A stretch of DNA of 64,000 nucleotides from an uncultured Cytophagales bacterium (GTDB lineage Bacteria; Bacteroidota; Bacteroidia; Cytophagales; Thermoflexibacteraceae), in contig CALHUI010000004.1 of assembly GCA_938039675.1 (NCBI GenBank), positions 1-64,000 of the forward strand, in the 5' to 3' direction. Both the position numbers and the translations under genes were made by a program. Each line of letters opens with the position of its first letter. The first letter of the stretch is position 1. Below are positions 29,110 to 41,190 of the stretch, piece by piece. The notes below the pieces were generated by a model. The model made no database searches, was not told where the DNA came from, and saw only the letters and a list, made by a program, of their open reading frames with translations.

Positions 29110-29748
29110 TTAGTTTGGGCAATAGTGCAACAAATAATTGGCAAGCCTGTCATATTCCATCAGAGAGCGTTCGGGAGCACCCAACTTTTGCAGCGTTCCG
29201 AAATAGCATTCTACCAAATCCATAAATTGCGGGTGATGACACATGCGGGCTACTATAATTGCCTTGAAACAGCGATGGATTTGGTTGTACAGATACTTAA
29301 CGGGAAGATGCGGTTTATCGTTGAATATCTTGTTCAGGCTGGCAAGCGAACTGGACTCATTCAAAAAGCGAAAACCACGTTCATTCATAAAGTCCATAAT
29401 TTGCTGCGCACTGTTGTAAATATCGTCCTGACAACTGATTTTGTAGCGGAAATATTTAGTATCGGACAGTTTGCCGATAGAAACCACCAACGTATTGGCC
29501 TCTTTTCGGAATTCGGGTAAGTTGTCCAAAAACTGCTGCGCCAATTCTTCAACCGCATGGTGACGCACACCAATGTTTACTTCCAGAAAAGTTTCATTAC
29601 GTCCGGAAAATGACAGAATCAGGTTCTGAAAACCTACATCAGTTGTTTTCCGAAACTGCTTCAGTTCGGGCATGAGCACAAATGCCTGCTCGCGCAAATA
29701 AGGTTCTAATGCTACGAATGTATAGGCTTCTGCCTGTTTGGGGCACAT
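29110..29748 (-). CDS. Hypothetical protein
   Basis: ORF called from 30237, but its 5' half overlaps mazG; start reassigned to ATG at 29748 (MCPKQAEAYTFVALEPYLREQAFVLMPEL). Confidence 0.65.
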   Translation of the reverse strand: MCPKQAEAYTFVALEPYLREQAFVLMPELKQFRKTTDVGFQNLILSFSGRNETFLEVNIGVRHHAVEELAQQFLDNLPEFRKEANTLVVSIGKLSDTKYFRYKISCQDDIYNSAQQIMDFMNERGFRFLNESSSLASLNKIFNDKPHLPVKYLYNQIHRCFKAIIVARMCHHPQFMDLVECYFGTLQKLGAPERSLMEYDRLANYLLHYCPN

Positions 29749-29865
29749 GCTGTTAATTTGATTTTGATAATTAACTATATATACACAAGCCTTGTTTAAA
29801 CTTGCTGCAATTTTATACCGATTGAACGTAATTTTGCCTCTCATCTCACCATATTTTACACATCC

Positions 29866-30678
29866 ATGCCTGTAGAACCTCATCACCCCAAGTATGCAGA
29901 AGCCTTTGCCCGTTTGCTGGGCATCATGAACGACCTGAGGCAACAATGCCCCTGGGACAAAAAACAAACGATGGAATCGCTGTGCCATCTGACCATCGAG
30001 GAAACATACGAACTCTCCGATGCCATTCTGAACAATAACTTGGAAGAAATCAAAAAAGAGCTGGGCGACCTGTTGCTGCACATCGTATTTTACTCCCGCA
30101 TAGCTGCCGAGCAATCTGCTTTTGATATTGCCGATGTTATCCATCAGGTATGCGAGAAACTGATTCGGCGTCACCCGCATATTTACGGCAACGTGCAGGC
30201 TGCCGATGAAAACGAAGTCAAACGCAACTGGGAGCAACTAAAAGTGGCTGAAAAAGCAGTTGCCGGAGAAAAAGCCTTGGTTTTGGGCGGTGTTCCGCAG
30301 GCGCTACCTGCTTTGATAAAAGCCATCCGCATTCAGGAAAAGGCGCGCGCCGTTGGCTTTGATTGGGACAAACCTGCCGACGTATGGGCAAAAGTAGAGG
30401 AAGAAATCAACGAGCTAAAGAGCGAATTGCAGAATGAAACTACTGCTAATCAGCAGGAGATAGAAAGTGAGTTTGGCGACCTGCTGTTTGCTTTGGTGAA
30501 CTATGCGCGGTTTATCAACATTAACCCCGAAACGGCATTGGAAAAAACCAACCTCAAATTCATGCGTCGCTTCAATTTTCTGGAAAGCGAAAGCCGCAAA
30601 GATGGTAAATCACTGGCCGAGATGACACTGGCCGAGATGGATGTTTACTGGAATCGCGCAAAGGAACTGGGCTTATAA
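29866..30678 (+). CDS. mazG: Nucleoside triphosphate pyrophosphohydrolase MazG
   Basis: 270 aa; LRQQCPWDKKQTMESLCHLTIEETYELSDAI, KKELGDLLLHIVFYSRIA, EFGDLLFALVNYAR. Confidence 0.95.
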   Translation: MPVEPHHPKYAEAFARLLGIMNDLRQQCPWDKKQTMESLCHLTIEETYELSDAILNNNLEEIKKELGDLLLHIVFYSRIAAEQSAFDIADVIHQVCEKLIRRHPHIYGNVQAADENEVKRNWEQLKVAEKAVAGEKALVLGGVPQALPALIKAIRIQEKARAVGFDWDKPADVWAKVEEEINELKSELQNETTANQQEIESEFGDLLFALVNYARFININPETALEKTNLKFMRRFNFLESESRKDGKSLAEMTLAEMDVYWNRAKELGL

Positions 30679-30718
30679 AAAATTCCCGTCAGGTTCGGAA
30701 CTCCGACAGAAATTTTTT
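30677..30718. terminator. Imperfect bidirectional terminator between mazG and crtZ
   Basis: AAAAATTcCcGTCaGG...CcGACaGAAATTTTTT. Confidence 0.5.
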
Positions 30719-30732
30719 GCGCAAGTTTACTG

Positions 30733-31197
30733 CTATTGGCGGCTTTCTTTTTCAAAATACGTACGACTTACCCACAATAAGCCAAATGCCTCACCATCTT
30801 TTTTTTCGATATGCTTGTGATGCGCATGATGTGCGCGGCGCAGCGCTCTGAAATAGCGATTGTTGCTGTACCGCAGTAAAGGCGGATAGCGCTGATGAAT
30901 GAATACATCATGCACAATAAAGTAAACAAGCCCGTAAAGTGCAATACCTAAACCGATGTAGAGCTGAAAATCGGAATGGGTGATACCCTGATAGATAAAA
31001 TATGCACCCGGCACAGCAAAAAAGAGAAAGAATAAATCGTTCCACTCAAAAAAATGACTGTGGTCTTTCTGGTGGTGCGACTTGTGTAGTATCCATAAAA
31101 AGCCGTGCATGACATATTTATGTAGTGCCCATGCAACGCCTTCCATCGCCAAAAAGCTGCCCAGCAGAGCAAACGTATTAATTAACCAGTTTTCCAT
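30733..31197 (-). CDS. crtZ: Beta-carotene hydroxylase / sterol desaturase family (CrtZ-like)
   Basis: 154 aa; HKYVMHGFLWILHKSHHQ, HDVFIHQRYP, RRAHHAHHKH histidine clusters. Confidence 0.9.
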   Translation of the reverse strand: MENWLINTFALLGSFLAMEGVAWALHKYVMHGFLWILHKSHHQKDHSHFFEWNDLFFLFFAVPGAYFIYQGITHSDFQLYIGLGIALYGLVYFIVHDVFIHQRYPPLLRYSNNRYFRALRRAHHAHHKHIEKKDGEAFGLLWVSRTYFEKESRQ

Positions 31198-31440
31198 GTG
31201 TTGATGTATGTAAGTTCGAGCCTATCGGGTTTGGTTTGTTTCCCGATAAGCAGTTGAGTAAATGACGACACATCACATAGGCATGCAGATTTTGGCAGAT
31301 GAAACGGATTTTTCACCGAGTTTTTTCAAAATCCGAATGCCGAAATTTTATTTATAACCGCAAATAGGCAAAATGTGTTTAATTTATCGTTTTTTCGGTT
31401 GATTTACCACTGCAAATATTGCTTGAAAATTCTTGTATGA

Positions 31441-31478
31441 AAAACAAGAGCACCCCGAATGGTTCAGGATGGCTCTTG
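31441..31478 (-). terminator. Intrinsic terminator after hppA
   Basis: Minus strand CAAGAGC ... GCTCTTG then TTTT. Confidence 0.6.
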
Positions 31479-31507
31479 CGGCAATCGGATTTATGCTTTT
31501 TGATTGA

Positions 31508-33706
31508 TTACACAATAAACGGAGCAAGTACTAATGCTACGATAGAAATCAGTTTCAGCAGGATGTTCAACGAAGGGCCGGAAGTATCTTTGAATGGGTC
31601 GCCTACGGTATCGCCTACTACGGCTGCCTTGTGCGGGTCTGATTTTTTGTAGTAAATCTGACCGTTGATTTCTATCCCTTCTTCAAAGCTCTTCTTGGCG
31701 TTATCCCATGCGCCACCTGCATTAGACTGGAAGATAGCCATCAGTACGCCTGAAACGGTTACACCTGCCAGCAGACCGCCGAGGGCTTCTTTGCCCATGC
31801 CGGGCATCAGACCGATAACAACAGGAACGGCCACTGCCAATAAGCCGGGCAGCACCATTTCGCGGATGGCAGCTTGTGTAGAAATTGCCACGCACTTGCC
31901 GTATTCGGCTTTACCGTCTGCTTCTTGGAATGTCTTCACGTCGGCATCGCTCCAGTCTTTCTGGTCTTTATCGCCATTGCGACGCATCACTTCCAAAGCG
32001 CGTTTCAGTTGAGGAATTTCATTGAACTGGCGACGTACTTCCTGAATCATGGACATTGCTGCACGACCTACTGCACCCATTGCTAAGGCTGAGAACACGA
32101 AAGGCAACATGCCGCCAATCAGCAGACCAGCCATTACATTAGCCTTAGAAATATCAATAGAAGGCAGTTTGGCAGAAGTCATATAAGCACCAAACAGTGC
32201 AAGAGCAGTCAAGGCTGCGGAAGCGATAGCAAAACCTTTACCGATAGCGGCAGTTGTATTACCTACGGCATCCAACTTATCGGTACGTGTACGAACTTCC
32301 TTAGGCAATTCGCTCATTTCGGCAATACCGCCCGCATTGTCGGAAATAGGGCCGTAAGCATCTACCGCCAACTGGATACCGAGATTAGAAAGCATACCTA
32401 CCGCAGCAATTGCGATGCCGTACAGGCCGCCAAAGTTGAATGCCAATACGATAGAAACGGCGATAATCAGTACAGGCAGTGCAGTACTCATCATACCCAC
32501 GCCCAAACCTGCGATAATGTTTGTTGCAGCACCTGTTGAAGACTGGCGCACGATAGACAATACAGGCTTTTTGCCCATACCTGTGTAGTATTCAGTGATG
32601 ATACCTACCAAAACACCACCAATCAGGCCTACAACGGTAGCAATGAAAATACCGATGGCAGTCATTTCGCGCTGTACGCCGTAGAGGGCATCGTTGAATA
32701 CCCATTTTTCAGGCAACATACCCGTAATGATAAAGTAAGAAAGCACTACCATGATACCGGAAGAACCAAATTCGCCAATATTTAGTGCTTTTTGAGGGTC
32801 TCCGCCTTCTTTTACTTTCACGAAAAAAGTACCGATGATAGATACCAAAATACCTACACCTGCCAGCATCAAAGGCAGCAATACGGCAGAAAGTCCTTTA
32901 AAGTTTTGGTCTAAACCGATGAATTCGGCGTTCATAAAGGCTGCACCCAATACCATTGTACCGATGATAGAGCCTACATAGCTCTCAAAAAGGTCAGCAC
33001 CCATACCGGCTACGTCTCCTACGTTGTCGCCTACGTTATCGGCAATGGTAGCAGGGTTCAGCGGGTGGTCTTCGGGGATACCGGCTTCTACTTTACCTAC
33101 CAAGTCAGCGCCTACGTCCGCTGCTTTGGTGTAGATACCACCGCCTACGCGTGCAAACAGCGCAATGGAAGAAGCGCCAAAAGAGAAGCCCGTCATTATG
33201 GTAATTACACGGGTTACATTTTCGGCAGAGTCAGCACCAAACATGTTGCTGTACGCAATGAACAGGATGCTCAGGCCAATCACCCCCAGACCAACTACGC
33301 CCATACCCATTACCGAACCGCCCGCGAAAGCAACTTCTAAGGCTTTGCCAAGGCTGCTGCGGGCAGCGGCGGTAGTGCGCACATTGGCTTTAGTAGCTAC
33401 GCGCATACCGATAAAACCTGCCAAAGCAGAAGAAAATGCACCAAGGATGAAAGAAACAGCCACCAAAGGTGAAGAGTTTTGGTCATTGGCAGAAACGCCC
33501 AGTAAAATAGCCACAGCTATCACAAAAACTGCCAATATTTTGTACTCGGCTTTCAGGAAAGCCATTGCACCTTCGGCAATGCGGGCTGCAATTCCCTCCA
33601 TTTTTGGTGAACCGACATCCTGTTTATTTACCCACGCCGAGCGGATAAATACGTATAGGAGACCTACTGCCCCTAACGCTGGTAATGCATAAATCAAATT
33701 TTCCAT
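31508..33706 (-). CDS. hppA: Membrane-bound ion-translocating (H+/Na+) pyrophosphatase
   Basis: 732 aa; [80 protein letters not shown]. Confidence 0.97.
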   Translation of the reverse strand: MENLIYALPALGAVGLLYVFIRSAWVNKQDVGSPKMEGIAARIAEGAMAFLKAEYKILAVFVIAVAILLGVSANDQNSSPLVAVSFILGAFSSALAGFIGMRVATKANVRTTAAARSSLGKALEVAFAGGSVMGMGVVGLGVIGLSILFIAYSNMFGADSAENVTRVITIMTGFSFGASSIALFARVGGGIYTKAADVGADLVGKVEAGIPEDHPLNPATIADNVGDNVGDVAGMGADLFESYVGSIIGTMVLGAAFMNAEFIGLDQNFKGLSAVLLPLMLAGVGILVSIIGTFFVKVKEGGDPQKALNIGEFGSSGIMVVLSYFIITGMLPEKWVFNDALYGVQREMTAIGIFIATVVGLIGGVLVGIITEYYTGMGKKPVLSIVRQSSTGAATNIIAGLGVGMMSTALPVLIIAVSIVLAFNFGGLYGIAIAAVGMLSNLGIQLAVDAYGPISDNAGGIAEMSELPKEVRTRTDKLDAVGNTTAAIGKGFAIASAALTALALFGAYMTSAKLPSIDISKANVMAGLLIGGMLPFVFSALAMGAVGRAAMSMIQEVRRQFNEIPQLKRALEVMRRNGDKDQKDWSDADVKTFQEADGKAEYGKCVAISTQAAIREMVLPGLLAVAVPVVIGLMPGMGKEALGGLLAGVTVSGVLMAIFQSNAGGAWDNAKKSFEEGIEINGQIYYKKSDPHKAAVVGDTVGDPFKDTSGPSLNILLKLISIVALVLAPFIV

Positions 33707-33879
33707 GTAGATTAGGTTTTGTTATATAAATTAGGTTTGGTAATCTTGAACGTTCGTAAAGATAAGAGAACAGTGTACTAATTTGCAAGAAAACACATAT
33801 TCCCTATTCCAATTTGACCGCGAGGTTGCAGAGTTGCCGCACTTTACATAATTTGATTGCCCGATATTAGCTTTTACTT

Positions 33880-35160
33880 ATGGCTCAGACTCTTTTTTCA
33901 GCCCTTAACTGGCAGCGAACCATTTATGTAAACGGTTTTGTAGGACATTCACCGATAATTCCTGCACGGTGGAACGAACTTTATCGGGCAGGCAAAGAAG
34001 TCATGTCGGAAAAGGCATTTGCCTACATCGCCGGAGGGGCAGGGCTGGAAAAAACAATGGAAGCCAACCGCCGTGGATTTGACCGTTGGCAGATTGTACC
34101 GCACATGCTGCGCAATGTTGAGCAACGCGACACAAGCATTACTGTTTTCGGCAGAAAACTGCCTTCCCCCTTCCTGCTCAGCCCGATAGGCGTGCTTGAA
34201 ATGGTGCATAGCAGAGCTGATTTGGCAGTGGCACAAGCAGCAGCGGCTTTCAATATTCCTTTTATTTTTTCCAATCAGGCATCCGTACCCATGGAGCAAG
34301 CCGCCGCCGCAATGGGCAACAGCCCCCGCTGGTTTCAACTTTATTGGAGCAAGTCCGATGAGTTGGTGGTGAGCCTTGTACGACGCGCCGAAAAAAGCGG
34401 TTGCGATGCCATCGCCGTAACATTGGATACCACCATGCTCGGCTGGCGCCCCCGCGACCTCAACTTGGGCTATCTGCCGTTCATGGAAGGCAAAGGCATT
34501 GCCCAATATACTTCCGACCCGGTTTTTATGCGATTGGTGCAAGAGCAACTCCATCAGCCACAGGCTTTGGAAACCAAACCCAAACCTACTTTGCAGGCTA
34601 TTGCGGGGCTTTGGAAAATGGCTAACGCTTTTCCGGGCAATCTTTTGGCCAATTTATTTTCGCCTTTGCCACGTGCTGCCGTGCGCCTGTTTGTCAATAT
34701 CTACTCGCGCCCCTCGCTGACATGGGAAAACCTGCGCTTCCTGCGCGAACATACACGCCTGCCGATTGTACTGAAAGGTATTTTACATCCCGACGATGCC
34801 CGACGGGCAGTTGACGAAGGCATCAACGGCATCATGGTTTCCAACCACGGCGGCAGACAGGTGGACGGAGCCATTGGCGCGATAGATGCCCTGCCCAACG
34901 TAGTACAGGCAGTAGGCGGTCAAATCCCTGTTTTTATGGACAGCGGCATACGCTCCGGTGCAGATGCTTTCAAGGCAATTGCCTTGGGTGCAACTGCCGT
35001 CGGCATCGGCCGACCTTATGCCTTTGGGTTGGCTGTCGGCGGAGAGGCAGGAGTCCGCGAAGTGCTTCAACACTTTCTGGCCGACTTTGAGCTCAATATG
35101 GGGCTGGCAGGCTGCAAAAATGTAGAAGAAATTAGACAAAGTACGTTGCGGAAAGTGTAG
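33880..35160 (+). CDS. FMN-dependent alpha-hydroxy-acid oxidizing protein (lactate oxidase/monooxygenase-like)
   Basis: 426 aa; LPIVLKGILHPDDARRAVDEGINGIMVSNHGGRQVDGAIGAIDALP, DSGIRSGADAFKAIALGATAVGIGRPYAFGL. Confidence 0.92.
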   Translation: MAQTLFSALNWQRTIYVNGFVGHSPIIPARWNELYRAGKEVMSEKAFAYIAGGAGLEKTMEANRRGFDRWQIVPHMLRNVEQRDTSITVFGRKLPSPFLLSPIGVLEMVHSRADLAVAQAAAAFNIPFIFSNQASVPMEQAAAAMGNSPRWFQLYWSKSDELVVSLVRRAEKSGCDAIAVTLDTTMLGWRPRDLNLGYLPFMEGKGIAQYTSDPVFMRLVQEQLHQPQALETKPKPTLQAIAGLWKMANAFPGNLLANLFSPLPRAAVRLFVNIYSRPSLTWENLRFLREHTRLPIVLKGILHPDDARRAVDEGINGIMVSNHGGRQVDGAIGAIDALPNVVQAVGGQIPVFMDSGIRSGADAFKAIALGATAVGIGRPYAFGLAVGGEAGVREVLQHFLADFELNMGLAGCKNVEEIRQSTLRKV

Positions 35161-35161
35161 C

Positions 35162-35914
35162 ATGAACCCAATCATCACGTTGCCCGATTTTTACCTGCCA
35201 AGTATCGGGCGCAAGCGCACAATACACATCTGCCTGCCGCCGGACTACCATACCTGTGTTCGTCATTATCCGGTCATGTATATGCACGACGGCCAAAATC
35301 TCTTTGACGAGGCAAAAGCATATGCCAAGGCTTGGCACGCAGACCGCATTATGAGCCGTCACAGCAACCGAACCAGGCACGGATGGATATTGGTCGGTAT
35401 AGAAAATGGCGGCATCGAGCGGCTCAATGAATACGCACCCTTCGAGCGGAAAGGAATGGGCGGCGGTTTGGCGCATCCATTCCTGCACGATATTCAGGTG
35501 TTTATCAAACCTTTTATAGACAGCAATTACCGCACACTCCCCCATCGGGAGCATACGGCCATGTGTGGCAGCTCAATGGGAGGTTTACTGGCACTCTATG
35601 CAGGTGCTGCTTTTGCGGAAACTTTTGGCAACATAGCTGCCCTGTCGCCTTCGCTCTGGTTCAATCCACAGGTGGCTGAATTGCTCACATCATATGAAAA
35701 GCATCCAACACGGTGGTACGTTGTCGGCAGCCGCACCGAAAGCCGCTATATGGCAGCCACATTGCACCGCATCTATGAGGCACTAAAAAGCGGTCGCCGC
35801 CCCGACAGTCGGCTGTATGTTGCCGTGCGGGACAGAGGCCGCCATAATGAAAGTTTTTGGGGAAGAGAATTCAGGCGTTTACTCATGCACTGGCACGAGG
35901 CAGCGCGCCACTAA
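35162..35914 (+). CDS. Alpha/beta-hydrolase putative esterase (esterase D/Fes type)
   Basis: 250 aa; YPVMYMHDGQNLFDE, CGSSMGGLLALYAG, ALSPSLWF. Confidence 0.87.
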   Translation: MNPIITLPDFYLPSIGRKRTIHICLPPDYHTCVRHYPVMYMHDGQNLFDEAKAYAKAWHADRIMSRHSNRTRHGWILVGIENGGIERLNEYAPFERKGMGGGLAHPFLHDIQVFIKPFIDSNYRTLPHREHTAMCGSSMGGLLALYAGAAFAETFGNIAALSPSLWFNPQVAELLTSYEKHPTRWYVVGSRTESRYMAATLHRIYEALKSGRRPDSRLYVAVRDRGRHNESFWGREFRRLLMHWHEAARH

Positions 35915-36462
35915 AACGCCGAGATATTTTCCAATTCCTCCAAATGCACCTTCAACAGTTTCATCGGCTTGGCTATGGCAATTCTGCCGGAGCGGACAAA
36001 ACTCAGTACGCCGTAGGGTTTAAGTTCGTTAAACAGTTTCATAGTTTCCTCTTCATGGCCTGTTTTCTCAATCACTATAAACTCCGGCTCAATCGTAATG
36101 ACGCGGGCGTAGTTATCGCGGATGATTTTTTCTACTACTTGGCTACCTGCAAATGCTTCCGTCGGCATTTTGTACAATGCCAATTCTTGATAAACAATCT
36201 GCTCATCGCTGTAATAAAAGGCTTTCAATACCTCCACTTGTTTTTCAATCTGCCGCACAATCACGCCGATGCGGTCGGGAGTGGTGCGGATAACTACCGT
36301 AAATCGGCTGATGCCTTTGTTTTCCGTTTCGGAAACGGTCAAACTGTCCACATTAATTTTACGACGCGTGAAAATGGCCGTAATGCGGCTTAAAAGGCCG
36401 ACTTTGTCTTCTGTGAAAATAGATACAGTATATCGCTGCTGATTTTCTTCTAAGGCTTGCAT
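35911..36462 (-). CDS. ilvN: Acetolactate synthase small subunit
   Basis: YTVSIFTEDKVGLLSRITAIFTRRKINVDSLTVSETENKGISRFTVV ACT domain; start placed at MQALEENQQ. Confidence 0.94.
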   Translation of the reverse strand: MQALEENQQRYTVSIFTEDKVGLLSRITAIFTRRKINVDSLTVSETENKGISRFTVVIRTTPDRIGVIVRQIEKQVEVLKAFYYSDEQIVYQELALYKMPTEAFAGSQVVEKIIRDNYARVITIEPEFIVIEKTGHEEETMKLFNELKPYGVLSFVRSGRIAIAKPMKLLKVHLEELENISAF

Positions 36463-36565
36463 AAATAAGTTGTTGTTTTTGCCGTGATATATACATTTAT
36501 GGTTGATGCAGGGATGTCGCATGTCCGTGTTGCTCATTACCTATCCCTACGGCGCATCCTGACAA

Positions 36566-38260
36566 CTATTCCAGCCGAATTTCGGCAACCGAAGCCCCTG
36601 ACGGCACCATCGGGAATACGTTATCCTCTTTTTCTACCATTACTTCCAGAAAATAGGCAGATTGACTGTTGAGCATTTCTTCCAGCGCTTTGCCCAGTTC
36701 TTCGCGGTTATCTACGCGGCGCGCAGGGATATAGTACGACTCTGCCAACTTCACAAAATCGGGGTTCTGAATATCCACGCTGGAATAGCGCCGTTCAAAA
36801 AACAACTGTTGCCACTGGCGCACCATGCCCAAAAAGTTGTTGTTCAGCAAGAGTATTTTTACGGGGATATTATACTGCATGATAACCCCCAGTTCCTGTA
36901 AGGTCATTTGGAAGCCGCCATCGCCAATAACTGCCACTACCTGCCTGTCGGGGCAACCTATCTTTGCACCGATGGCTGCCGGCAAGCAAAAGCCCATGGT
37001 TCCTAAACCACCGGAAGTGATATTGCTATACGGCTCGTCAAATTCGTAGTAGCGCGTGGCCATCATCTGATGCTGCCCCACGTCGGTAGCTATAATAGCT
37101 TTTCCTTGTGTCATTTGAGAAAGCATGCGAATGACTTCTGCCATTTTTGGCAGCGATGTAGTGGGTGCAAAGTCTTTCAAAATAACTTTTTCCCGCTCGG
37201 TTGCATCACATTCCTTAAACTTGGCCATCCATTCGGGGTAGCGCTTTACTTCCAAAAGAGGTAACAGTGCCTGCAAGGCTTCTTTGGCATCTGCTACAAC
37301 AGCAACTTCGGTCTTTACGTTTTTATCAATTTCGGCAGGGTCAATTTCTATGTGAATCACTTTTGCCTGCTTAGCGTAGCCGTCCAAACGACCCGTAACG
37401 CGGTCGTCAAATCGCATACCGACCGCAATGAGTACATCGCACTCGTTTGTAAGCACATTGGGTCCGTAGTTGCCGTGCATACCCAAATATCCCACGTATT
37501 GCGGGTGATGTACACTCATGGCAGAAAGTCCCAGCAAGGTGCTCGCCACGGGGATGCCCGCTTTTTCGGCCATTTCTTTTACTTCGGCTTGCGCACCTGA
37601 CAGCACTACCCCATGCCCGATGAGCATAAAAGGACGCTCAGCGTTGTTAATCAGGGCAGCGGCACGTTCTACGGCACTCAAATCCACTTTTCGCTTGGGG
37701 AAATAGCTGCGGATTTTGGTGCACTTGCGGTACTGAAAATCAAAAATTTCGGTTTGGGCATTTTTGGTAATATCTACCAGCACAGGACCGGGGCGACCGC
37801 TTTGGGCAATGTAGAAGGCTTTGGCAATTGCTTCGGGGATTTCTTCGGCACGCGTAACCTGATAGTTCCATTTGGTAATAGGCATAGAAATACCAATTAC
37901 GTCGGTTTCCTGAAAAGCATCTGTACCAAGCAAGTGCTTGCCAACCTGCCCGGTAATGCAGACAATCGGTGTAGAATCAATCATCGCATCGGCAATACCG
38001 GTGATGAGGTTAGTAGCCCCCGGTCCGGAGGTTGCCATACAAACGCCTGCACGGCGTTTTACCCTTGCGTAACCCTGCGCAGCATGGGCTGCACCTTGTT
38101 CATGTCGCACCAAAAAGTGCTGCAATCGATCGCGGTAGTCGTACAGCGCATCGTAAACCGGCATAATGGCACCGCCCGGATAGCCAAACACACACTCAAC
38201 TCCCTCAGCCAGCAGCGACAGCACCACCGCTTCCGCCCCGCTGATTCCTTTTTTCTCCAT
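36566..38260 (-). CDS. ilvB: Acetolactate synthase large subunit
   Basis: [75 protein letters not shown]; start placed at MEKKGISG rather than 38407. Confidence 0.95.
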   Translation of the reverse strand: MEKKGISGAEAVVLSLLAEGVECVFGYPGGAIMPVYDALYDYRDRLQHFLVRHEQGAAHAAQGYARVKRRAGVCMATSGPGATNLITGIADAMIDSTPIVCITGQVGKHLLGTDAFQETDVIGISMPITKWNYQVTRAEEIPEAIAKAFYIAQSGRPGPVLVDITKNAQTEIFDFQYRKCTKIRSYFPKRKVDLSAVERAAALINNAERPFMLIGHGVVLSGAQAEVKEMAEKAGIPVASTLLGLSAMSVHHPQYVGYLGMHGNYGPNVLTNECDVLIAVGMRFDDRVTGRLDGYAKQAKVIHIEIDPAEIDKNVKTEVAVVADAKEALQALLPLLEVKRYPEWMAKFKECDATEREKVILKDFAPTTSLPKMAEVIRMLSQMTQGKAIIATDVGQHQMMATRYYEFDEPYSNITSGGLGTMGFCLPAAIGAKIGCPDRQVVAVIGDGGFQMTLQELGVIMQYNIPVKILLLNNNFLGMVRQWQQLFFERRYSSVDIQNPDFVKLAESYYIPARRVDNREELGKALEEMLNSQSAYFLEVMVEKEDNVFPMVPSGASVAEIRLE

Positions 38261-38431
38261 GATACACTCGCCCATCAGGGTTTGTGAATTGATGGCTGTG
38301 GACAACTCAGCCTCTTCCTGCAAAAGCATTCCCATAAAATTGATTGCCAAAAATTGATTAACCTCATTAACTATTTTATTACTAAATCTTTTGTTGATAA
38401 ACCTCATATAATAATGGCTTCCGTTATGCTT

Positions 38432-40123
38432 CTATGCGTCGGTAACGCAGCCTTCGGAAGCAGAACTTACATTTTTGATGTATTTCCAGAGTGCCCCGCT
38501 TTGGACTTTGTAGGGCGGCATCTGCCACTCGCGGCGGCGTTGGGCAAGTTCCTCGTCGCTGACCAGCACCTCCAATCGGCGATTGACAGCATCAATAATG
38601 ATGGCATCTCCATTGCGGATGAGGGCAATGGGGCCGCCGACTTGTGCCTCGGGTGTAATGTGTCCGACTACGAAGCCATGCGTTCCGCCTGAAAAGCGCC
38701 CGTCGGTGATGAGTGCCACTTTATCGCCCAAGCCCGAGCCCATAATAGCCGAAGTCGGTTTGAGCATTTCGGGCATTCCGGGTGCTCCTTTCGGACCGCA
38801 GTAGCGAATAACGACCACATCGCCGGGCTGAATTTCCTGCTTGGCGATGCCTTCGTTCAGTGCCTGCTCCGAATCATAGACACGGGCTTTACCTTCAAAG
38901 CGCTCGCCTTCTTTACCCGTGATTTTAGCTACTGCACCTTCGGGCGCGAGATTGCCGTGCAGAATCTGGATGTGTCCGCTGGCTTTGATAGGATTATTTA
39001 ATGGCCGAATAATTTCCTGTCCTTGCTGCAAGCCCAATGAGTTGGCAAGATTTTCGGCAATGGTTTTGCCTGTGATGGTCATGCAATCGCCATGGATGAG
39101 TCCTTCGGCATGAAGCATTTTCATCACTGCCTGTACGCCGCCGATGTTGCAAAGGTCTTCCATGAAATATTTGCCGCTTGGTTTCAAATCGGCAATGTAG
39201 GGCGTGCGGTCGCTGATGCGCTGAAAATCGGCAAGGGTAAGTTTTACGCCTACGGTTTTTGCCATTGCCAACAGGTGCAGCACGGCATTGGTAGAGCCTC
39301 CCAGTGCCATAACCATTGTAATCGCGTTTTCAAAGGCTTCAAAGGTCATGATGTCGCGGGGCTTAAGGTCTAACTCTAAGGCGCGCAGCATTACCTGACC
39401 GATTTGGTCGCACTCGGCGTGCTTCATCGGGCTAACGGCCGGAAAAGAACTACTGTTGGGTAGGCTCATACCCAAGGCTTCAATGGCTGTTGCCATTGTA
39501 TTGGCGGTGTACATGCCGCCGCAAGCTCCCGCCCCCGGAATAGCATTTTTAATCACGCCTTTGTATTCTTCGTCGGTAATAGTTCCGGCAACTTTTTTTC
39601 CGTAAGCCTCAAAAACCGAGATGATGTCCAATTTTTTGCCTTTGTATTGCCCGTAGTCGTAGCGTCCCGAGTTGATGGTACCGCCGTAAACAACAATGGC
39701 GGGGCGGTTCAGCCTGCCGATGGCAATCATGGCACCGGGCATGTTTTTGTCGCAGCCGACGAGTGCTACTACGCCGTCGTAGCATTGCCCGCCAACGATG
39801 GTTTCTATGGAATCGGCAATGACATCGCGGCTGGGCAGTGAATAGCGCATCCAATCCGTTCCGTTGGTCATGCCGTCCGAAACGCCAATCGTATTGAAAG
39901 TTAAGCCGATGAGTTTATTGGTTGCATTCAAACTTGCCTTAACGCGTGTGGCAAGCGCGTTGAGGTGCATGTTGCAGGTGTTGCCCTCGTAGCCTGTGCT
40001 GGCAATCCCGATTTGGGCTTTGTTCATGTCCTCATCGGTGAGTCCCACGCCATAAAGCATCGCTTTGGCGGCAGGCAGACTCTCGTCTTGGGTAAAAGTG
40101 CGACTGAATTTATTGAGTTCCAT
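38432..40123 (-). CDS. ilvD: Dihydroxy-acid dehydratase
   Basis: 563 aa; [65 protein letters not shown]. Confidence 0.96.
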   Translation of the reverse strand: MELNKFSRTFTQDESLPAAKAMLYGVGLTDEDMNKAQIGIASTGYEGNTCNMHLNALATRVKASLNATNKLIGLTFNTIGVSDGMTNGTDWMRYSLPSRDVIADSIETIVGGQCYDGVVALVGCDKNMPGAMIAIGRLNRPAIVVYGGTINSGRYDYGQYKGKKLDIISVFEAYGKKVAGTITDEEYKGVIKNAIPGAGACGGMYTANTMATAIEALGMSLPNSSSFPAVSPMKHAECDQIGQVMLRALELDLKPRDIMTFEAFENAITMVMALGGSTNAVLHLLAMAKTVGVKLTLADFQRISDRTPYIADLKPSGKYFMEDLCNIGGVQAVMKMLHAEGLIHGDCMTITGKTIAENLANSLGLQQGQEIIRPLNNPIKASGHIQILHGNLAPEGAVAKITGKEGERFEGKARVYDSEQALNEGIAKQEIQPGDVVVIRYCGPKGAPGMPEMLKPTSAIMGSGLGDKVALITDGRFSGGTHGFVVGHITPEAQVGGPIALIRNGDAIIIDAVNRRLEVLVSDEELAQRRREWQMPPYKVQSGALWKYIKNVSSASEGCVTDA

Positions 40124-41013
40124 CAGATGATTGTATAGGCCGGTTCGTGAACAGAATGTACCAATTCATTATAAGCCTCTGCGATACGGGCACATTGCGA
40201 TTTATTAAAAGGCAGTTTCAATAAATTGCCATCCACAGAGGCAATGCCTGCCACTTCGGTTGCCGTTCCGGTAAATATGGCAGCATCGGCTTCCAAAAGT
40301 TCTTCTACTGTGATAATGCGTTCACGGACTTCTATTTTCAGGGATTTTGCCAAATCTATTACTGTTGCGCGGGTAATGCCGGGTATGATGTGCCCCAGTG
40401 GCGGGGTAATCAGCACGCCGTCTTTTTCAATGAAAATATTAGAGCCGGGTGCTTGTGCCACACAGCCGTTTTCATCCAGCATAATAGCTTCGTCAAAGCC
40501 GCGTTGTTTGGCTTCGGTACTTGCCATAATATTGGGTACATAGTTGCCCGTGATTTTACCCATCACAGGCGTTTCCTTGGGGCTGATGCGCACATATGGG
40601 CTGATACAAGTATTAAGCAATCGGTCGCCAAGGTAGCGCGGCCACTTCCAAGCAGCCATAAACAACTTGGTATCGCCTCCTGCCATAAGCCCTATATTGT
40701 CGGCTGCAATAAGTATGGGGCGTATATAGGCATTTTTCAGTTTGTTGCGTTCCAGCAGTTCATAAGCAATCTTTTCCAGTTCGGCTGTGTCGTAGTCAAA
40801 CTTCATATGCAGGGCTTCTGCGGTTTTTTTCATGCGGGCGAAATGTTCCATCGGCTTGAAGATGCGCACGCCATGCTGTGTCTGATAGGCTTTCAGCCCT
40901 TCAAAAATCCCCAGTCCATAGTGGAGGCTTTGTGAATAAGGGCTAATGCTTGTTTCTTTACTTTTCAAAAATTTGCCGTCAAAAAATGAAACGGTTTTGT
41001 CGTTGTAATACAT
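40123..41013 (-). CDS. ilvE: Branched-chain amino acid aminotransferase
   Basis: Start placed at [13 protein letters not shown] (41013); [54 protein letters not shown]. The upstream ORF extension to 41094 is translation of the attenuator hairpin. Confidence 0.95.
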   Translation of the reverse strand: MYYNDKTVSFFDGKFLKSKETSISPYSQSLHYGLGIFEGLKAYQTQHGVRIFKPMEHFARMKKTAEALHMKFDYDTAELEKIAYELLERNKLKNAYIRPILIAADNIGLMAGGDTKLFMAAWKWPRYLGDRLLNTCISPYVRISPKETPVMGKITGNYVPNIMASTEAKQRGFDEAIMLDENGCVAQAPGSNIFIEKDGVLITPPLGHIIPGITRATVIDLAKSLKIEVRERIITVEELLEADAAIFTGTATEVAGIASVDGNLLKLPFNKSQCARIAEAYNELVHSVHEPAYTII

Positions 41014-41054
41014 GGTTGTATGGTTTTGATAAGGTTGCCGAAGAATACTTATAT

Positions 41055-41091
41055 AAAAAAGCCTTTCCATTAGGTCGGATGGAAAGGCTTT
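41055..41091 (-). terminator. Attenuator terminator hairpin in ilvE leader
   Basis: Minus strand AAAGCCTTTCCAT ccgaccta ATGGAAAGGCTTTTTT: 13-bp perfect stem plus U-run, upstream of the ilvE start. Confidence 0.88.
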
Positions 41092-41117
41092 CATTTATGT
41101 GTGCAATGGGCCACTTC

Positions 41118-41171
41118 TCATCCGACAATCGGCAGAAGAGTAATGACCAGCACAGCAATATTGAACAACAT
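41118..41171 (-). CDS. Branched-chain amino acid leader peptide (attenuator control peptide)
   Basis: Minus strand ATG TTG TTC AAT ATT GCT GTG CTG GTC ATT ACT CTT CTG CCG ATT GTC GGA TGA = MLFNIAVLVITLLPIVG*; 10 of 17 residues are I/L/V. Confidence 0.85.
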   Translation of the reverse strand: MLFNIAVLVITLLPIVG

Positions 41172-41190
41172 CAGTTTTAACGATTTTTTT

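Noticed and set aside
29749-30237. N-terminal extension of the 29110-30237 minus ORF
   Set aside because: Overlaps the 5' half of mazG in antisense; the sensible start is ATG at 29748.
31221-31248. CTATCGGG...CCCGATAAG hairpin upstream of crtZ as a riboswitch
   Set aside because: Too short and simple; no known aptamer features recognised.
37613-38287. 224-aa plus-strand ORF antisense to ilvB (also 36662-37049 and 36825-37049)
   Set aside because: Antisense to a well-supported gene; low-complexity composition, no motifs.
41014-41094. ilvE N-terminal extension MKAFPSDLMERLFYISILRQPYQNHTT
   Set aside because: It is the translated attenuator hairpin; IlvE homology begins at [13 protein letters not shown] (41013).
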